Shown here: positions 33,900-42,748 of the stretch, piece after piece
Layout of the letters: each line of letters begins with the position of its first letter
Position numbering within the stretch: position 1 is the first letter of the stretch
Assembly (NCBI RefSeq): GCF_025145285.1
Contig: NZ_CP102251.1
Coordinates: 2,294,001 to 2,358,000, forward strand
Origin: Alistipes onderdonkii
GTDB taxonomy: Bacteria; Bacteroidota; Bacteroidia; Bacteroidales; Rikenellaceae
Direction of reading: 5' to 3'
Length of the DNA: 64,000 bases
Notes under the pieces: model-generated
Databases searched by the model: none
What the model was told of the DNA's origin: nothing
Seen by the model: the letters and a program-made list of their open reading frames with translations, nothing else
Translations under genes and position numbers: made by a program

Positions 33900-35327
33900 A
33901 TGGATTACAGCAATATATTCTCGTACATGCAGGCCGAAGTGACGCTCATCGCGGTGATCGTCCTGCTGTTCCTCTATGACCTGATCGCCGGGGAGCGCGG
34001 AAGGCGCTGGTTTTCGGCGGTGGCCTGCGGGCTGCTCGCGGTGCAGGTGCTGGCCAATGTCGTTCCGGGGACGGCGGGCGAGGTATTCGGCGGCATGTTC
34101 TGCTATGTGCCGATGCACACCGTCGTCAAGAGCGTGCTGGCCATCGGGGCGCTCATCGTCTGCCTGCAGGCCGGTACGTGGCTGCGGCGCGACGACACGG
34201 CCCACAAACAGGGCGAATTCTACATCCTGCTGCTTTCGACGCTGCTGGGCATGTATTTCATGGTCGGGGCGGGCAATTTCCTGCTCTTCTTCCTGGGCAT
34301 GGAACTGGCTTCGGTGCCGATGGCCTGCCTGGTGGCGTTCGACAAGTACAAGCACCATTCGGCCGAAGCGGGTGCGAAATACATCCTCTGCGCCTTGTTC
34401 GCGAGCGGTCTGATGCTCTACGGCATCTCGTTCTTCTACGGGACTACGGGGACGCTCTACTTCGGCGATATGGCGGCGCGCATTACGGGGTCGCCGTTGC
34501 AGGTCATGGCGATGGTCTTCTTCTTCGCCGGGCTGGGGTTCAAGATTTCGCTCGTGCCGTTCCATCTCTGGACGGCCGATACCTACCAGGGTGCGCCGAC
34601 GGCCGTGACTTCCTACCTCTCGGTCGTGTCGAAGGCCTCGGCGGCGTTCGTGCTGATGACTGTGCTGATGAAGGTCTTCGGCCCGATGGTCGGGCAGTGG
34701 CAGACATTGCTCTATGCCGTGACGGTGCTTTCGATCACGGTCGCCAACCTTTTTGCCATCCGGCAGACCGACCTGAAGCGTTTCATGGCCTTCTCGTCCA
34801 TCTCGCAGGCCGGCTATATCATGCTGGCCGTGATCGGCGGCAGCGCCATCGGGATGACTTCGCTCGTGTTCTACGTGCTGGTATACATGGCGGCCAACCT
34901 CGCCGTTTTCGGCATCATTTCGACCATCGAACAGCATAGCGGCGGCAAGGTCGGGCTGGCCGATTACAACGGGCTTTACCGTACCAACCCCAAATTGGCC
35001 TTGATGATGACCCTGGCGCTCTTCTCGCTGGCAGGCATCCCGCCTTTTGCCGGGTTCTTCTCGAAGTTCTTCGTCTTCGCAGCAGCATTCAAGGGTGGTT
35101 TCCACCTGCTGGTGTTCATCGCGCTTGTCAATACGGTGGTTTCGCTCTATTACTACCTGCTGGTCGTGAAGGCGATGTATATTACGCCCAACGAAGAGCC
35201 GATCGCACCGCTGCGCAGCGACCGCTATACGCGCCTCAGCCTTGCGCTCTGCATGGCGGGGATTTTGCTGCTGGGTGTCTTCAGCGTGGTTTACGACAGT
35301 ATCAACGTATTCTCGTTCGGGCTTTAG
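33900..35327 (+). CDS. nuoN: NADH-quinone oxidoreductase subunit N
   Basis: This 475-residue antiporter-like subunit is the last of the operon. It shows the family pattern FKISLVPFHLWTADTYQGAPTAVTSYLSVVSKASA, and FSLAGIPPFAGFFSKF near residue 380. It forms the proton channel next to NuoK. It ends 15 bases before a strong GC hairpin, which probably ends the operon. Confidence 0.95.
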   Translation: MDYSNIFSYMQAEVTLIAVIVLLFLYDLIAGERGRRWFSAVACGLLAVQVLANVVPGTAGEVFGGMFCYVPMHTVVKSVLAIGALIVCLQAGTWLRRDDTAHKQGEFYILLLSTLLGMYFMVGAGNFLLFFLGMELASVPMACLVAFDKYKHHSAEAGAKYILCALFASGLMLYGISFFYGTTGTLYFGDMAARITGSPLQVMAMVFFFAGLGFKISLVPFHLWTADTYQGAPTAVTSYLSVVSKASAAFVLMTVLMKVFGPMVGQWQTLLYAVTVLSITVANLFAIRQTDLKRFMAFSSISQAGYIMLAVIGGSAIGMTSLVFYVLVYMAANLAVFGIISTIEQHSGGKVGLADYNGLYRTNPKLALMMTLALFSLAGIPPFAGFFSKFFVFAAAFKGGFHLLVFIALVNTVVSLYYYLLVVKAMYITPNEEPIAPLRSDRYTRLSLALCMAGILLLGVFSVVYDSINVFSFGL

Positions 35328-35342
35328 ACGGACGACGGGTAA

Positions 35343-35379
35343 GGAGGGGGGGCACTTGCTTTAGCAAGTGCCCCCCTCC
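35343..35379. terminator. Strong GC hairpin between nuoN and ogt
   Basis: GGAGGGGGGGCACTTGCT (35343-35360) pairs with AGCAAGTGCCCCCCTCC (35363-35379), except for one bulged G; 14 bp pair without interruption. There is no U-tract in either direction; a CTCCTCCTCCTCCTTT repeat follows. It may end nuo transcription from the plus side and ogt from the minus side, or protect the ends. Confidence 0.6.
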
Positions 35380-35483
35380 TCCTCCTCCTTTATTCGTGCG
35401 GTATTCCGCGGCGCTTTTGGGAATGTGCGTTCCGAAATCGGGAAGTTGGCCGGCCATCTTCCCGTTTGCAGGGCGGCGGTTTT

Positions 35484-35972
35484 TCAGCCTTTGTTTTCCC
35501 GTTCGAGGCCGAGCAGGTAGGCCTTGGCCTCCAGCCCGCCCGCATAGCCGACCAAAGTGCCGCCGCTGCCGACTACGCGGTGGCAGGGAACGACGATGGC
35601 GATCGGGTTGCGGTGGTTGGCCATGCCCACGGCGCGGCAGGCCGTCGGACGGCCGATCTGTGCGGCGATCTGCTTGTAGCTGCGGCTCTCGCCGTAGGGG
35701 ATCGTCCGCAGGGCATCCCATACGGCCCGCTGGAACGGGGTGCCTTCGGGCGCCAGCGGGAGGGTGAAGGCACGGCGTCTGCCCGCGAAATATTCGGTCA
35801 GCTCCGCCGCAGCCTGCCGGAGCAGGGGTGTGAATGCCTCGGGCGTGCCTTCGGGTGTTTGTTCTTCCGCCGGGCCGCATGCGTGCGCAAAGAAAATGCG
35901 TGCCACGGCGTCGTCCGAAGCTGCGATGCCGACTCTGCCGACGGGTGTCCCGATATAAACGATCCGTTCCAT
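35484..35972 (-). CDS. ogt: Methylated-DNA--protein-cysteine methyltransferase
   Basis: This 162-residue suicide enzyme transfers the alkyl group of O6-methylguanine to its own cysteine. The active site is IVVPCHRVVG, preceded by the DNA-binding helix region (PTACRAVGMANHRNP) and a RTIPYGESRSYKQIA motif, and it ends with GYAGGLEAKAYLLGLE. The start is ATG 35972; upstream in-frame extension would overlap the DPP IV gene. It is last in a four-gene operon and lies 11 bases after DPP IV. No Ada-type activator domain is present, so expression is probably constitutive or set by the operon promoter. Confidence 0.95.
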   Translation of the reverse strand: MERIVYIGTPVGRVGIAASDDAVARIFFAHACGPAEEQTPEGTPEAFTPLLRQAAAELTEYFAGRRRAFTLPLAPEGTPFQRAVWDALRTIPYGESRSYKQIAAQIGRPTACRAVGMANHRNPIAIVVPCHRVVGSGGTLVGYAGGLEAKAYLLGLERENKG

Positions 35973-35983
35973 GACAGGGCGGT

Positions 35984-38119
35984 TCAGAGGTGTTCGAGCG
36001 TGTATTCGATCATCTTCTGCCGGACATTGGCCGTGTCGTCGGGCTGCATCGAATGGTTCTGGTCGGGGTAGACCATCATGTCGTACTGCTTGCCGCAGCG
36101 GTTCAGGGCACGTGCCATCTCCACGCTGTTCTGGAAGTGGACATTGTCGTCGGCCGTGCCGTGGATGATGAGCAGGCGGGTCTTGGTGTCGTCGAGCATC
36201 CGGGCGAAGTTGATCGGGGAGTTGTCGTCGTAGCCTGCGGCGTTGTACTGCGGCAGGTTGTTGTAGATTTCGGTGTAGATCGAGTCGTAGTAGCGCCACG
36301 AAGTGACGGGGGCCACGGCGATCGCCATGCGGAATAGCCCGTGGCCTTTCATCGCGCAGCCCAATGCCATGAACCCGCCGTACGACCAGCCGTAGATGCC
36401 GATGCGTGCAGGGTCGACGTATGGCTGTGAAGCCATGTAGCGGGCGAACGAGAGCTGGTCTTCGACCTCCTGCGCCCCGAGGCGCCCGTAGGTCGATTTC
36501 TTGAACTTCTCGCCCCGGAATCCTGTGCCCCGGCCGTCGGCGCAGACTACGATGTAGCCTTTGTCCGTGAGCGCATCCTCCCAGTCGAGCGACCAGCGGT
36601 CGCTTACCGCCTGCGAGCCGGGCCCCGAATACTGGGTCAGCAGCACGGGGTAACGCTGCGATGCATCGAAGCCGCGGGGCTTGACGATGTAGGCGTTGAG
36701 CGTGTCGCCGCGCTCGGTCGTGAAGGTGAAGAACTCCCGGACGGGGCGCTGTACGGCCGCCAGCTCTTCGCGGAGTTTGCGGCTGTCGGCCAGCGTGCGG
36801 ATGGGGTTGCCTTCGTTGTCGCAGACTTCGACCCGGTTGGGGGTCGTGGCGTTGGAGAAGGTCGAGATGTAGTATTTCATCCCGGCACTCGGGGCGATGG
36901 CGTAGTAGCCCTCGCCGGTCGTCAGACGGCGCTTGTCCTTGCCGTCGAGCCGTACGCTGTACAGGTTGCGGCGCAGCGGAGAGGTTTCGGTCGAGAGGTA
37001 CCAGACCCGTTTGCCGTCGGTGCCGACCACGTCGGTCACCTCCCAGTCGCCTTTGGTTACCTGGGCGAGCAACCCCTTGCGGATGCTGTAAAGGTAGAGG
37101 TGCATGTAGCCCGTGTGTCCCTCCTGCCGCACGAGGAAGCGGTCGCCGTCGATGAAGGTGACGGTCTTGTCATTCACGCGCTCGACGTATTGCTGCGAGC
37201 GTTCGTCGTAGATCGTGCGCTGGGCACCGTTGGGCTCGCAGAGGATCACCTCGAAGGTGTTCTGCCTGCGGTTGAGGCGGAAGTAGTAGAGCCGGCCGTC
37301 GGGTGTCCAGCCGATGCGGGGAATGTACTGGTCGGCCTCGCCGCCCGTGTCGATGCGCTCCCGGGCCCCTGTCGCAAGGTCGCATACCCACACTTCGACC
37401 GTGGAGTTGCGCTCCCCGGCCTTGGGGTATTTGAACGAATAGGCCTGGTTGTAGAGTTTGCCGTCGAAGCGCATCATCTCCATCAGGGGCACTTCCGATT
37501 CGTCGAAGCGCAGGTAGGCGATGCGGCGGCTGTCGGGCGAGAAGGCATAGGCCTTCGTGAAGCCGAACTCCTCCTCGTAGACCCAGTCCGTGGTGCCGTT
37601 GATGACCGAGTTCCACGCCCCGTCGTCGGTGATGCGGCGCGTGCGCCTGGCTGCCGTGTCGTAGACATAGAGGTCGTTGCGGTCGGAATAGGCGATCAGC
37701 TTGCCGTCGGGCGAGAACGAGGCGTCGCGCGGGGCTTCGGCCTCGCGGAGTACGGGCATCAGGCTGTTGCCCGAGGCCAGGAAATAGTCGGTCGTGTAGG
37801 AGTGGCGGTAAATCGGCCTGGCGCCCGAGGCGATGAGTATCTGCCGTTCGTCGGGCGAGAAGGCGTAATCCGTGACGACGAGGTTGGCCGTCGGCTTGGG
37901 GAGCATGTTCTCGCCCTGTCCTGCCGTGGCGTAGCCGTAACGGACGATGTTGTTGCCTTCGAGGATGGTATAGTGTTCGCCGTCGGCCATCGAACGGATG
38001 CCGCGGACGGTTTCGTTCATCGAGCGCAGGCGTGCGATCTCGGCATATTCGCCCCGCGCCTGTACCGTACCTGTGCCGACCGCTGCGGCTGCGAGGAGTG
38101 TGAAAAGTTGTGCCTTCAC
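35984..38119 (-). CDS. Dipeptidyl peptidase IV (S9 family)
   Basis: The 711-residue exported serine peptidase removes X-Pro or X-Ala dipeptides from peptide N-termini. A signal peptide (LFTLLAAAAVGTGTVQA) precedes an eight-bladed propeller (residues about 40-470), with the Glu-Glu motif DWVYEEEFGF that binds the substrate amine. The alpha/beta-hydrolase domain has Ser579 in GWSYGG, the Asp in HGTADDNVH and the His in DQNHSMQ. The start codon is GTG 38119, not ATG; 13 bases separate it from the gene before. In this phylum DPP IV works in the periplasm on peptides for asaccharolytic growth. Confidence 0.95.
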   Translation of the reverse strand: MKAQLFTLLAAAAVGTGTVQARGEYAEIARLRSMNETVRGIRSMADGEHYTILEGNNIVRYGYATAGQGENMLPKPTANLVVTDYAFSPDERQILIASGARPIYRHSYTTDYFLASGNSLMPVLREAEAPRDASFSPDGKLIAYSDRNDLYVYDTAARRTRRITDDGAWNSVINGTTDWVYEEEFGFTKAYAFSPDSRRIAYLRFDESEVPLMEMMRFDGKLYNQAYSFKYPKAGERNSTVEVWVCDLATGARERIDTGGEADQYIPRIGWTPDGRLYYFRLNRRQNTFEVILCEPNGAQRTIYDERSQQYVERVNDKTVTFIDGDRFLVRQEGHTGYMHLYLYSIRKGLLAQVTKGDWEVTDVVGTDGKRVWYLSTETSPLRRNLYSVRLDGKDKRRLTTGEGYYAIAPSAGMKYYISTFSNATTPNRVEVCDNEGNPIRTLADSRKLREELAAVQRPVREFFTFTTERGDTLNAYIVKPRGFDASQRYPVLLTQYSGPGSQAVSDRWSLDWEDALTDKGYIVVCADGRGTGFRGEKFKKSTYGRLGAQEVEDQLSFARYMASQPYVDPARIGIYGWSYGGFMALGCAMKGHGLFRMAIAVAPVTSWRYYDSIYTEIYNNLPQYNAAGYDDNSPINFARMLDDTKTRLLIIHGTADDNVHFQNSVEMARALNRCGKQYDMMVYPDQNHSMQPDDTANVRQKMIEYTLEHL

Positions 38120-38132
38120 GTGGAAATCGGGT

Positions 38133-38819
38133 TTAAATGTCCTCTACTTCGAAATCATAGCCGAGGCGTTTGCCCGTGACGAATTTCGAGTTGTCCATCT
38201 TGGTGTTGAACTGGTCGACCGTCACGCGCTTGTTGTCCTCGTAGGGCGGCATCAGCAGGTCGAAGTTCAGGGCGAACCAGATCGCCGGCTCGAGGATGGC
38301 GATCAGGGCTTCGCGGTCGATCTCGGCCTTGCCGAAGTTCATCGCCCGCATCGAGGTCTGCTGTTTGCCCTCGACGAAATAGCGGCGCTCGCGGTTGATG
38401 AAGATACGCCCGATGAGGTATCCCTCGTCGGCGTTGCGGTTGAACTTGAACGAGTCGGAGAGGAAATTGTAGATGTTGATCAGGCCGCAGTAGGAATTCT
38501 CGCGGTCGGACTGTACGTAGGGGTTCTGCCAGATCAGGTGGTTGGCGTCGAATTCGAAGACGTCGGTGTGCATCTGGAAAATGAGGATGTCGTTGGCCAC
38601 CTGCAGCTGCGCCTCGAATTTTCCGCGGTCGCGGTATTCGAGCCTGACGCGGCGGTCGAGTTTGCCGTCGAGTTCGTCGTCCATCTCCGATGCCATTTCG
38701 AGCAGCGTCTCCTTCAGTTCGTTGAAGGCTGCGAAGGTGTTGTCGAAGACCCGTTGTTTGAGGGTCGACTTGCGGATGATCGTATCCAGGATCTTGCTTC
38801 TGAGCGGTGTCGTTTCCAT
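38133..38819 (-). CDS. Hypothetical protein in a peptidoglycan/peptidase operon
   Basis: This 228-residue protein has no signal peptide or membrane segment and is acidic. Its first 60 residues look helical (TLKQRVFDNTFAAFNELKETLLEMASEMDDELDG), followed by a beta-rich region, RVRLEYRDRGKFEAQLQV and HLIWQNPYVQSDREN, which is rich in aromatic and charged residues. I do not recognise the family. It is 12 bases from the glucosaminidase-LysM gene upstream and 13 bases from DPP IV downstream, so it is co-transcribed with both. The reading frame is consistent in codon use with its neighbours, which supports it as real. Confidence 0.75.
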   Translation of the reverse strand: METTPLRSKILDTIIRKSTLKQRVFDNTFAAFNELKETLLEMASEMDDELDGKLDRRVRLEYRDRGKFEAQLQVANDILIFQMHTDVFEFDANHLIWQNPYVQSDRENSYCGLINIYNFLSDSFKFNRNADEGYLIGRIFINRERRYFVEGKQQTSMRAMNFGKAEIDREALIAILEPAIWFALNFDLLMPPYEDNKRVTVDQFNTKMDNSKFVTGKRLGYDFEVEDI

Positions 38820-38831
38820 GCTATGCTGTTT

Positions 38832-39839
38832 TTATTTTATGCGTATCTGTTGCCCCTTTTCGAGTGTGCTGCCGGGCTTGAGGCGGTTGAGCTTCTCGAT
38901 CGAACGGGTGCGGATGGCGTAGGACTGGCCTACGGCATAGGCCGTTTCGCCCTGGCGGCAGATGTGGGTGTGGGCATTGCCCTCCCAGCGCTTCTTCTTG
39001 CGCTCGATGTAGACCACCTCGTCGGTCATCGGCTGTGCCTTCTTGTCCTTCAGGTCGTTGAACTTACGCAGGTTGCGTGCCGAAATGCGGAACTTCTGCC
39101 CGATATTCTCGAACGTGTCGCCCTCCTTGGCCAGCACGTAGTGTACGCCGTTGGTCTGGTAGACATTGTAGCCGTTGTGGGCGTTGATCGTCACCCGGTA
39201 GTTGTCCGGGTCGATGGCCGACGAAGATCCGGAAACCGGTTCGACGCTGCTCTGGTCGGCGAACCACCCTTCGGGATCGGTTACCTTGCGTCCCATGCGC
39301 GAGGCGTAGAGCCGCTCGCCGTCGGGCCGGTCGAGCAGGTAGAGCTGGTTCTCCTCGATGATGCGCGTGAGCCGCTGCGCGTAGTCGGGCGCCGTGGCGT
39401 AGCCGGCGGCTTTGAGCCCCCGTGCCCAGCTCTTGTAATCGTCGGACGAGTAGGCGAACAGCGAGTCGTAGCGTGGCTGCGAATCGAGGAATTCGGCATG
39501 GTCCCTGTACGACGCCTCGACCGAGGGGTAGCTGCGGAAGCACTCCCCCTTGGCGTCGTCGTCGTAATAGACCTTGTCGCCCGTCCAGTTGCGTTTGCAC
39601 TTGATGCCGAAATGGTTGTTCGATTGCAGCGATAGCCAGCTGTTGCCGCAGTCGGACTCGAGGATGCCCTGCGCCATGGTGATGCTGGCGGGGATGCCGT
39701 ACCGCTCCATGTGGGCCACGGCGATGGATTTGTAACGGTCGATATATTCCTCGCGGGTCTGCCGCACCTGTGCCGGGAGGCTTTGCAGGGCTATCAGTAG
39801 GATTCCTGCGAGCGATATTGCTTTTTTGGAAAAATTCAT
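38832..39839 (-). CDS. Glucosaminidase (GH73) with two LysM domains
   Basis: The 335-residue protein has a signal peptide (ISLAGILLIALQSLPAQ, residues about 8-24) and an N-terminal GH73-type domain (residues about 30-175): YGIPASITMAQGILESDCGN with the catalytic Glu, and NNHFGIKCKRNW. Two LysM domains follow (about 223-270 and 285-335). It should hydrolyse GlcNAc-MurNAc bonds in peptidoglycan, at the cell envelope. Length and layout match other Bacteroidetes cell-wall hydrolases. It is first in a four-gene operon and has a perfect minus-seven box 24 bases upstream. Confidence 0.93.
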   Translation of the reverse strand: MNFSKKAISLAGILLIALQSLPAQVRQTREEYIDRYKSIAVAHMERYGIPASITMAQGILESDCGNSWLSLQSNNHFGIKCKRNWTGDKVYYDDDAKGECFRSYPSVEASYRDHAEFLDSQPRYDSLFAYSSDDYKSWARGLKAAGYATAPDYAQRLTRIIEENQLYLLDRPDGERLYASRMGRKVTDPEGWFADQSSVEPVSGSSSAIDPDNYRVTINAHNGYNVYQTNGVHYVLAKEGDTFENIGQKFRISARNLRKFNDLKDKKAQPMTDEVVYIERKKKRWEGNAHTHICRQGETAYAVGQSYAIRTRSIEKLNRLKPGSTLEKGQQIRIK

Positions 39840-39847
39840 TATCTTTG
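39840..39847 (+). promoter_or_regulatory. Minus-seven box (TATCTTTG) for the DUF4254-GT9 pair
   Basis: A perfect TAnnTTTG box on the plus strand 68 bases before ATG 39915; it abuts the start codon of the divergent glucosaminidase gene. Confidence 0.5.
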
Positions 39848-39862
39848 TTTAATCTTTATGGA

Positions 39863-39870
39863 CAAAGGTA
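39863..39870 (-). promoter_or_regulatory. Minus-seven box (TACCTTTG) for the glucosaminidase operon
   Basis: Plus-strand CAAAGGTA is TACCTTTG on the minus strand, 24 bases upstream of ATG 39839. Confidence 0.6.
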
Positions 39871-39914
39871 TGATTTTCCTGTGAGAATTACAATATAAAA
39901 TGCACTGCTGAGCT

Positions 39915-40520
39915 ATGTTTACCGAAACCGCAAACGAGATCTTCAACCGTGCCATCGGAGATTACCACCGCTGGGACGATGTGGATCACCCGATCGAAAA
40001 TCCCTATGAGCCGGGCTCGCTCGAACACCTGTTATACCATAAGAACTGGATCGACACCGTGCAGTGGCATCTGGAGGATATTATCCGCGACCCGCAGATC
40101 GACCCTGTGGCCGCGCTGGCCATCAAACGCCGCATCGACAAGTCGAACCAGGATCGTACCGACATGGTGGAATATATCGACTCGTACCTGCTCGACAAAT
40201 ACAGGGACGTGGAACCCCGGCCCGATGCCAGGCTCAATACCGAGACCCCGGCGTGGGCTATCGACCGTCTGTCGATCCTGGCGCTGAAGATTTACCACAT
40301 GGCACGGGAGGCCGAACGTACGGACGTCGGCGATGCCCATCGCGCGGCGTGCCGCAAGAAACTCGACGTGTTGCTGGCGCAGCAGGTCGACCTCTCGGGG
40401 GCGATCGAAGAGCTGATCGGGGACATCGAGGCCGGCCGCAAGTATATGAAGACCTATAAGCAGATGAAGATGTATAACGACCCGGCGTTGAACCCGGTGC
40501 TTTATGGGCAGAAAAAATAA
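39915..40520 (+). CDS. DUF4254 protein
   Basis: The 201-residue helical protein belongs to DUF4254: EIFNRAIGDYHRWDD at the N-terminus, LLYHKNWIDTVQWHLEDIIRDP and DRLSILALKIYHM are characteristic. It has no signal peptide and no known enzymatic motif. In many Bacteroidetes genomes it is next to a GT9 glycosyltransferase, as here. Its stop overlaps the start of the GT9 gene by 17 bases. It probably acts with the glycosyltransferase in lipopolysaccharide or surface glycan assembly, but the role is inferred from context. Confidence 0.85.
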   Translation: MFTETANEIFNRAIGDYHRWDDVDHPIENPYEPGSLEHLLYHKNWIDTVQWHLEDIIRDPQIDPVAALAIKRRIDKSNQDRTDMVEYIDSYLLDKYRDVEPRPDARLNTETPAWAIDRLSILALKIYHMAREAERTDVGDAHRAACRKKLDVLLAQQVDLSGAIEELIGDIEAGRKYMKTYKQMKMYNDPALNPVLYGQKK

Positions 40521-41529
40521 GAGACTTCCGCGTCATCTGGTCGTTTTCCGGACTTCGGCGATGGGGGATGTGGTGATGCTGGCGCATGCGCTGCGGGCCT
40601 TGAAGGAGGCCTATCCCGACCTGAGGGTGACGGTAGCGACAAGACCCGTGTTTCGAGCCTTTTTTACAGGGCTCGATCTCGGTTTTATGGATGTAGATAT
40701 CAAGGGTGTGCACCACTCCCTGCGGGGAATGTGGCGCCTGGCCGCCGATGCGCGGCGCCTGGGGGTGGATGCCGTGGCCGACGTGCACGGCGTGCTGCGC
40801 TCGGTGATGTTCCGCACCGCCCTGTGGCTGCGCGGAGTCCCCGTGGCGGCCATCGAGAAGGGACGCGAGGAGAAAAAGGAGTTTATCCGCAAGGGCGGCC
40901 GCGACGTGAAGCCCGCCAAGCATACCGTCGTCCGTTATTGCGACGTGTTCCGGAAACTGGGATTTGTGTTCGACGACCCCGTGCCGGCCCTGCGGCGCTG
41001 CCGTCCCAACCCGATGGGGGAGAAGACGGGCACCTGGATCGGCTTCTCGCCGTTTTCGGCGCAGCAGGGGAAAACCTATCCCACGGCGCTCGGGCGGGAG
41101 GCGGTGCGTCTGTTGGCCGAACGCTATGACCGGGTGTTCATACACAGCGGAGGCGGAGCCGAAGCGGAGTTCGCGCGGGAAATGGAGCGTGCGCACCCCA
41201 ATGTGACGGCGCTGTTCGGACGGGTCGGGATGGACGGCGAATTAGACCTGATCGCCAACCTGGACTGCGTGGTGGCGATGGACTCGCTCGTCATGCACAT
41301 GGCCTCGCTCGTGGCGACGCCCGTAGTGTCGGTATGGGGCGCTACCCATCCCGGGCTGGGGTTCTTCGGCTATGGCTGCGATCCGCGCGGCATCCTGCAG
41401 GCCGATATGGAATGCCGTCCCTGTTCGGTCTTCGGGAACAAGCCGTGCCGTTACGGGGATTACCGCTGCCTGTATGCCGTGACGCCCGCCATGATTGCGG
41501 AGCGGGTGGCCGAAATGGTCGGTGAATAG
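40504..41529 (+). CDS. Glycosyltransferase family 9 (heptosyltransferase-like)
   Basis: The 341-residue protein shows GT9 features: an N-terminal FRTSAMGDVVMLAHALRALK and the C-terminal half with IGFSPFSAQQGKTYP and VVAMDSLVMHMASLVATPVVSVWGATHPG, the donor-binding site of ADP-heptose transferases. It is cytoplasmic with peripheral membrane contact and builds the LPS inner core or a similar glycan. The start ATG 40504 overlaps the DUF4254 gene by 17 bases. A perfect terminator follows. Confidence 0.92.
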   Translation: MGRKNKRLPRHLVVFRTSAMGDVVMLAHALRALKEAYPDLRVTVATRPVFRAFFTGLDLGFMDVDIKGVHHSLRGMWRLAADARRLGVDAVADVHGVLRSVMFRTALWLRGVPVAAIEKGREEKKEFIRKGGRDVKPAKHTVVRYCDVFRKLGFVFDDPVPALRRCRPNPMGEKTGTWIGFSPFSAQQGKTYPTALGREAVRLLAERYDRVFIHSGGGAEAEFAREMERAHPNVTALFGRVGMDGELDLIANLDCVVAMDSLVMHMASLVATPVVSVWGATHPGLGFFGYGCDPRGILQADMECRPCSVFGNKPCRYGDYRCLYAVTPAMIAERVAEMVGE

Positions 41530-41547
41530 GTTCGCCGTGGATATGCA

Positions 41548-41582
41548 AACAGCCCTCCGGATCAGGAGGGCTGTTTTTTTGT
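41548..41582. terminator. Rho-independent terminator after the GT9 gene
   Basis: AACAGCCCTCC (41548-41558) pairs with GGAGGGCTGTT (41565-41575) over 11 bp, followed by seven Ts. The minus-strand NAGPA-domain gene stops 39 bases further on and could also use it. Confidence 0.9.
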
Positions 41583-41620
41583 GACTACTCTGTGCCGGGC
41601 ACCTTTTCAGGACTGCCCCT

Positions 41621-42469
41621 TTATTTCCGCGGACGGGCGACGATGCCGTTCGGCACGGCGCGTTCGCCGGCATGGTCGAAGCGGCGGTTGTCGCTGGGGT
41701 GGCTGACCACCCCTTCCTGTGCCGTCCAGAGTGCCGAAGAACCGCCGCCGTCGAGGTTGAGGGCGTCCGTGAGCCCCAGCAGGCGAGCGATGTAAGCCGT
41801 TTCGGCGATCGTAGCACCGGCGGCCTGTCCTTTGGCGCGGCCGTCGATCACGGCCATCACCACCTCGCCGTTCGGGCGCTTGCCGATCAGCGAACGCGGG
41901 TGTCGGTGGATATAGAAGCTGTCGCCGGAATCGTATTCGATGGCCTTGCCTCCGCTGACCAGTAGGGGGCCGGCTGCGAGCGCCGCGCGGTAGCGGCGGG
42001 CTATGCGGGGGTATTGGGTGGTGTCGCAGGCGAAAATGGCGACGTCGTGACCCTGTTTGTCCCGGATGGCGATGATGCCGTTGGTACGCATGAGTTCGCC
42101 GGGCGTCGTGCGGCCCAATACCCGGCAGTCGACCATCACGAAGGTGATGGGCGTAAAGGTTTTCATGTTGAAATAGCTGCCGTTGATGGCTGCTGTGGCG
42201 TCGGCGGCTTCGCCCATGCGGCCTGTGGTTTCACCCTTGCCGTCGAGCTGTACGATCTGCGTGGCGAAGTGCCGTGCGGGGTAGCTGACGACCGAGATGC
42301 TCTGCCGCGAACCGAACATCTCGACCTGGGCGTGGCGGCACTCGGCACCCCGGCCGAGGTCGGTGGTATGCCAGTCGGCGGTGACGAAGGCGATGGAGTC
42401 GCCGGGCGTCTGTGCCGCGGCGGGGAGGGTGAACAGGAGCAGCAGGGCTGCGAGGAGTATTCTGGCCAT
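41621..42469 (-). CDS. Phosphodiester glycosidase (NAGPA) domain protein
   Basis: This 282-residue secreted protein has a signal peptide (ILLAALLLLFTLPAAAQ) and an NAGPA domain: AINGSYFNMKTFTPITFV, RTNGIIAI and LNLDGGGSSALW at the end. Eukaryotic members remove GlcNAc from GlcNAc-phospho-mannose; bacterial ones act on sugar phosphodiesters of the cell wall or exopolysaccharide. The PRSLIGKRPNGEVVMAVIDGR segment holds the basic residues of the active site. The start ATG 42469 gives the signal peptide; upstream in-frame sequence crosses the promoter box. It is monocistronic with its own promoter and terminators at both ends. Confidence 0.88.
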   Translation of the reverse strand: MARILLAALLLLFTLPAAAQTPGDSIAFVTADWHTTDLGRGAECRHAQVEMFGSRQSISVVSYPARHFATQIVQLDGKGETTGRMGEAADATAAINGSYFNMKTFTPITFVMVDCRVLGRTTPGELMRTNGIIAIRDKQGHDVAIFACDTTQYPRIARRYRAALAAGPLLVSGGKAIEYDSGDSFYIHRHPRSLIGKRPNGEVVMAVIDGRAKGQAAGATIAETAYIARLLGLTDALNLDGGGSSALWTAQEGVVSHPSDNRRFDHAGERAVPNGIVARPRK

Positions 42470-42492
42470 AGTTGCAGTGTGGTTGACGGATG

Positions 42493-42500
42493 CAAATTTA
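42493..42500 (-). promoter_or_regulatory. Minus-seven box (TAAATTTG) for the NAGPA-domain gene
   Basis: Plus-strand CAAATTTA is TAAATTTG on the minus strand, 24 bases upstream of ATG 42469. I see nothing else in the 190 bases up to the terminator at 42694. Confidence 0.6.
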
Positions 42501-42693
42501 ACGAATAAACCGGTTCGGCAAGCCGTTTCACGGAACTGTTTGCGGGGCGGGGCGCGTTTTGTGCCGGGCGATCGTCCCGGTAGCCCGGGCTGCCCGTCCT
42601 GCAAGGCTTGTAGTGTCCGCCAAAGGTCTGTGGTTACCTCCGTCGAAAACTTGTGGTGCCCGTCCGGTTGAAAACGGTGGCGTCCTCCGGCAA

Positions 42694-42728
42694 ATAAAAC
42701 GCGCCCTCCGGGATTGCGGAAGGCGCGT
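42694..42728 (-). terminator. Terminator of the DUF1573-to-lipoprotein gene group
   Basis: ACGCGCC pairs with GGCGCGT (42699-42705 and 42722-42728), with inner CCG/CGG pairs; on the minus strand it is followed by TTTATTTG. Confidence 0.75.
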
Positions 42729-42748
42729 GTGACCGCAGGGGGCTGCGG

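Noticed and set aside
35343..35395. The G/C-rich hairpin and CTCCTCC run as a possible CRISPR or repeat array
   Set aside because: Only a single inverted repeat and a four-unit CTC-type run; no repeat-spacer structure is seen here or elsewhere in the window.
41621..42469. Adding the NAGPA-domain gene to the phosphomannan PUL
   Set aside because: It is separated by the DUF1573 group and the tRNA genes and has its own promoter and terminator; a common role is only a guess.
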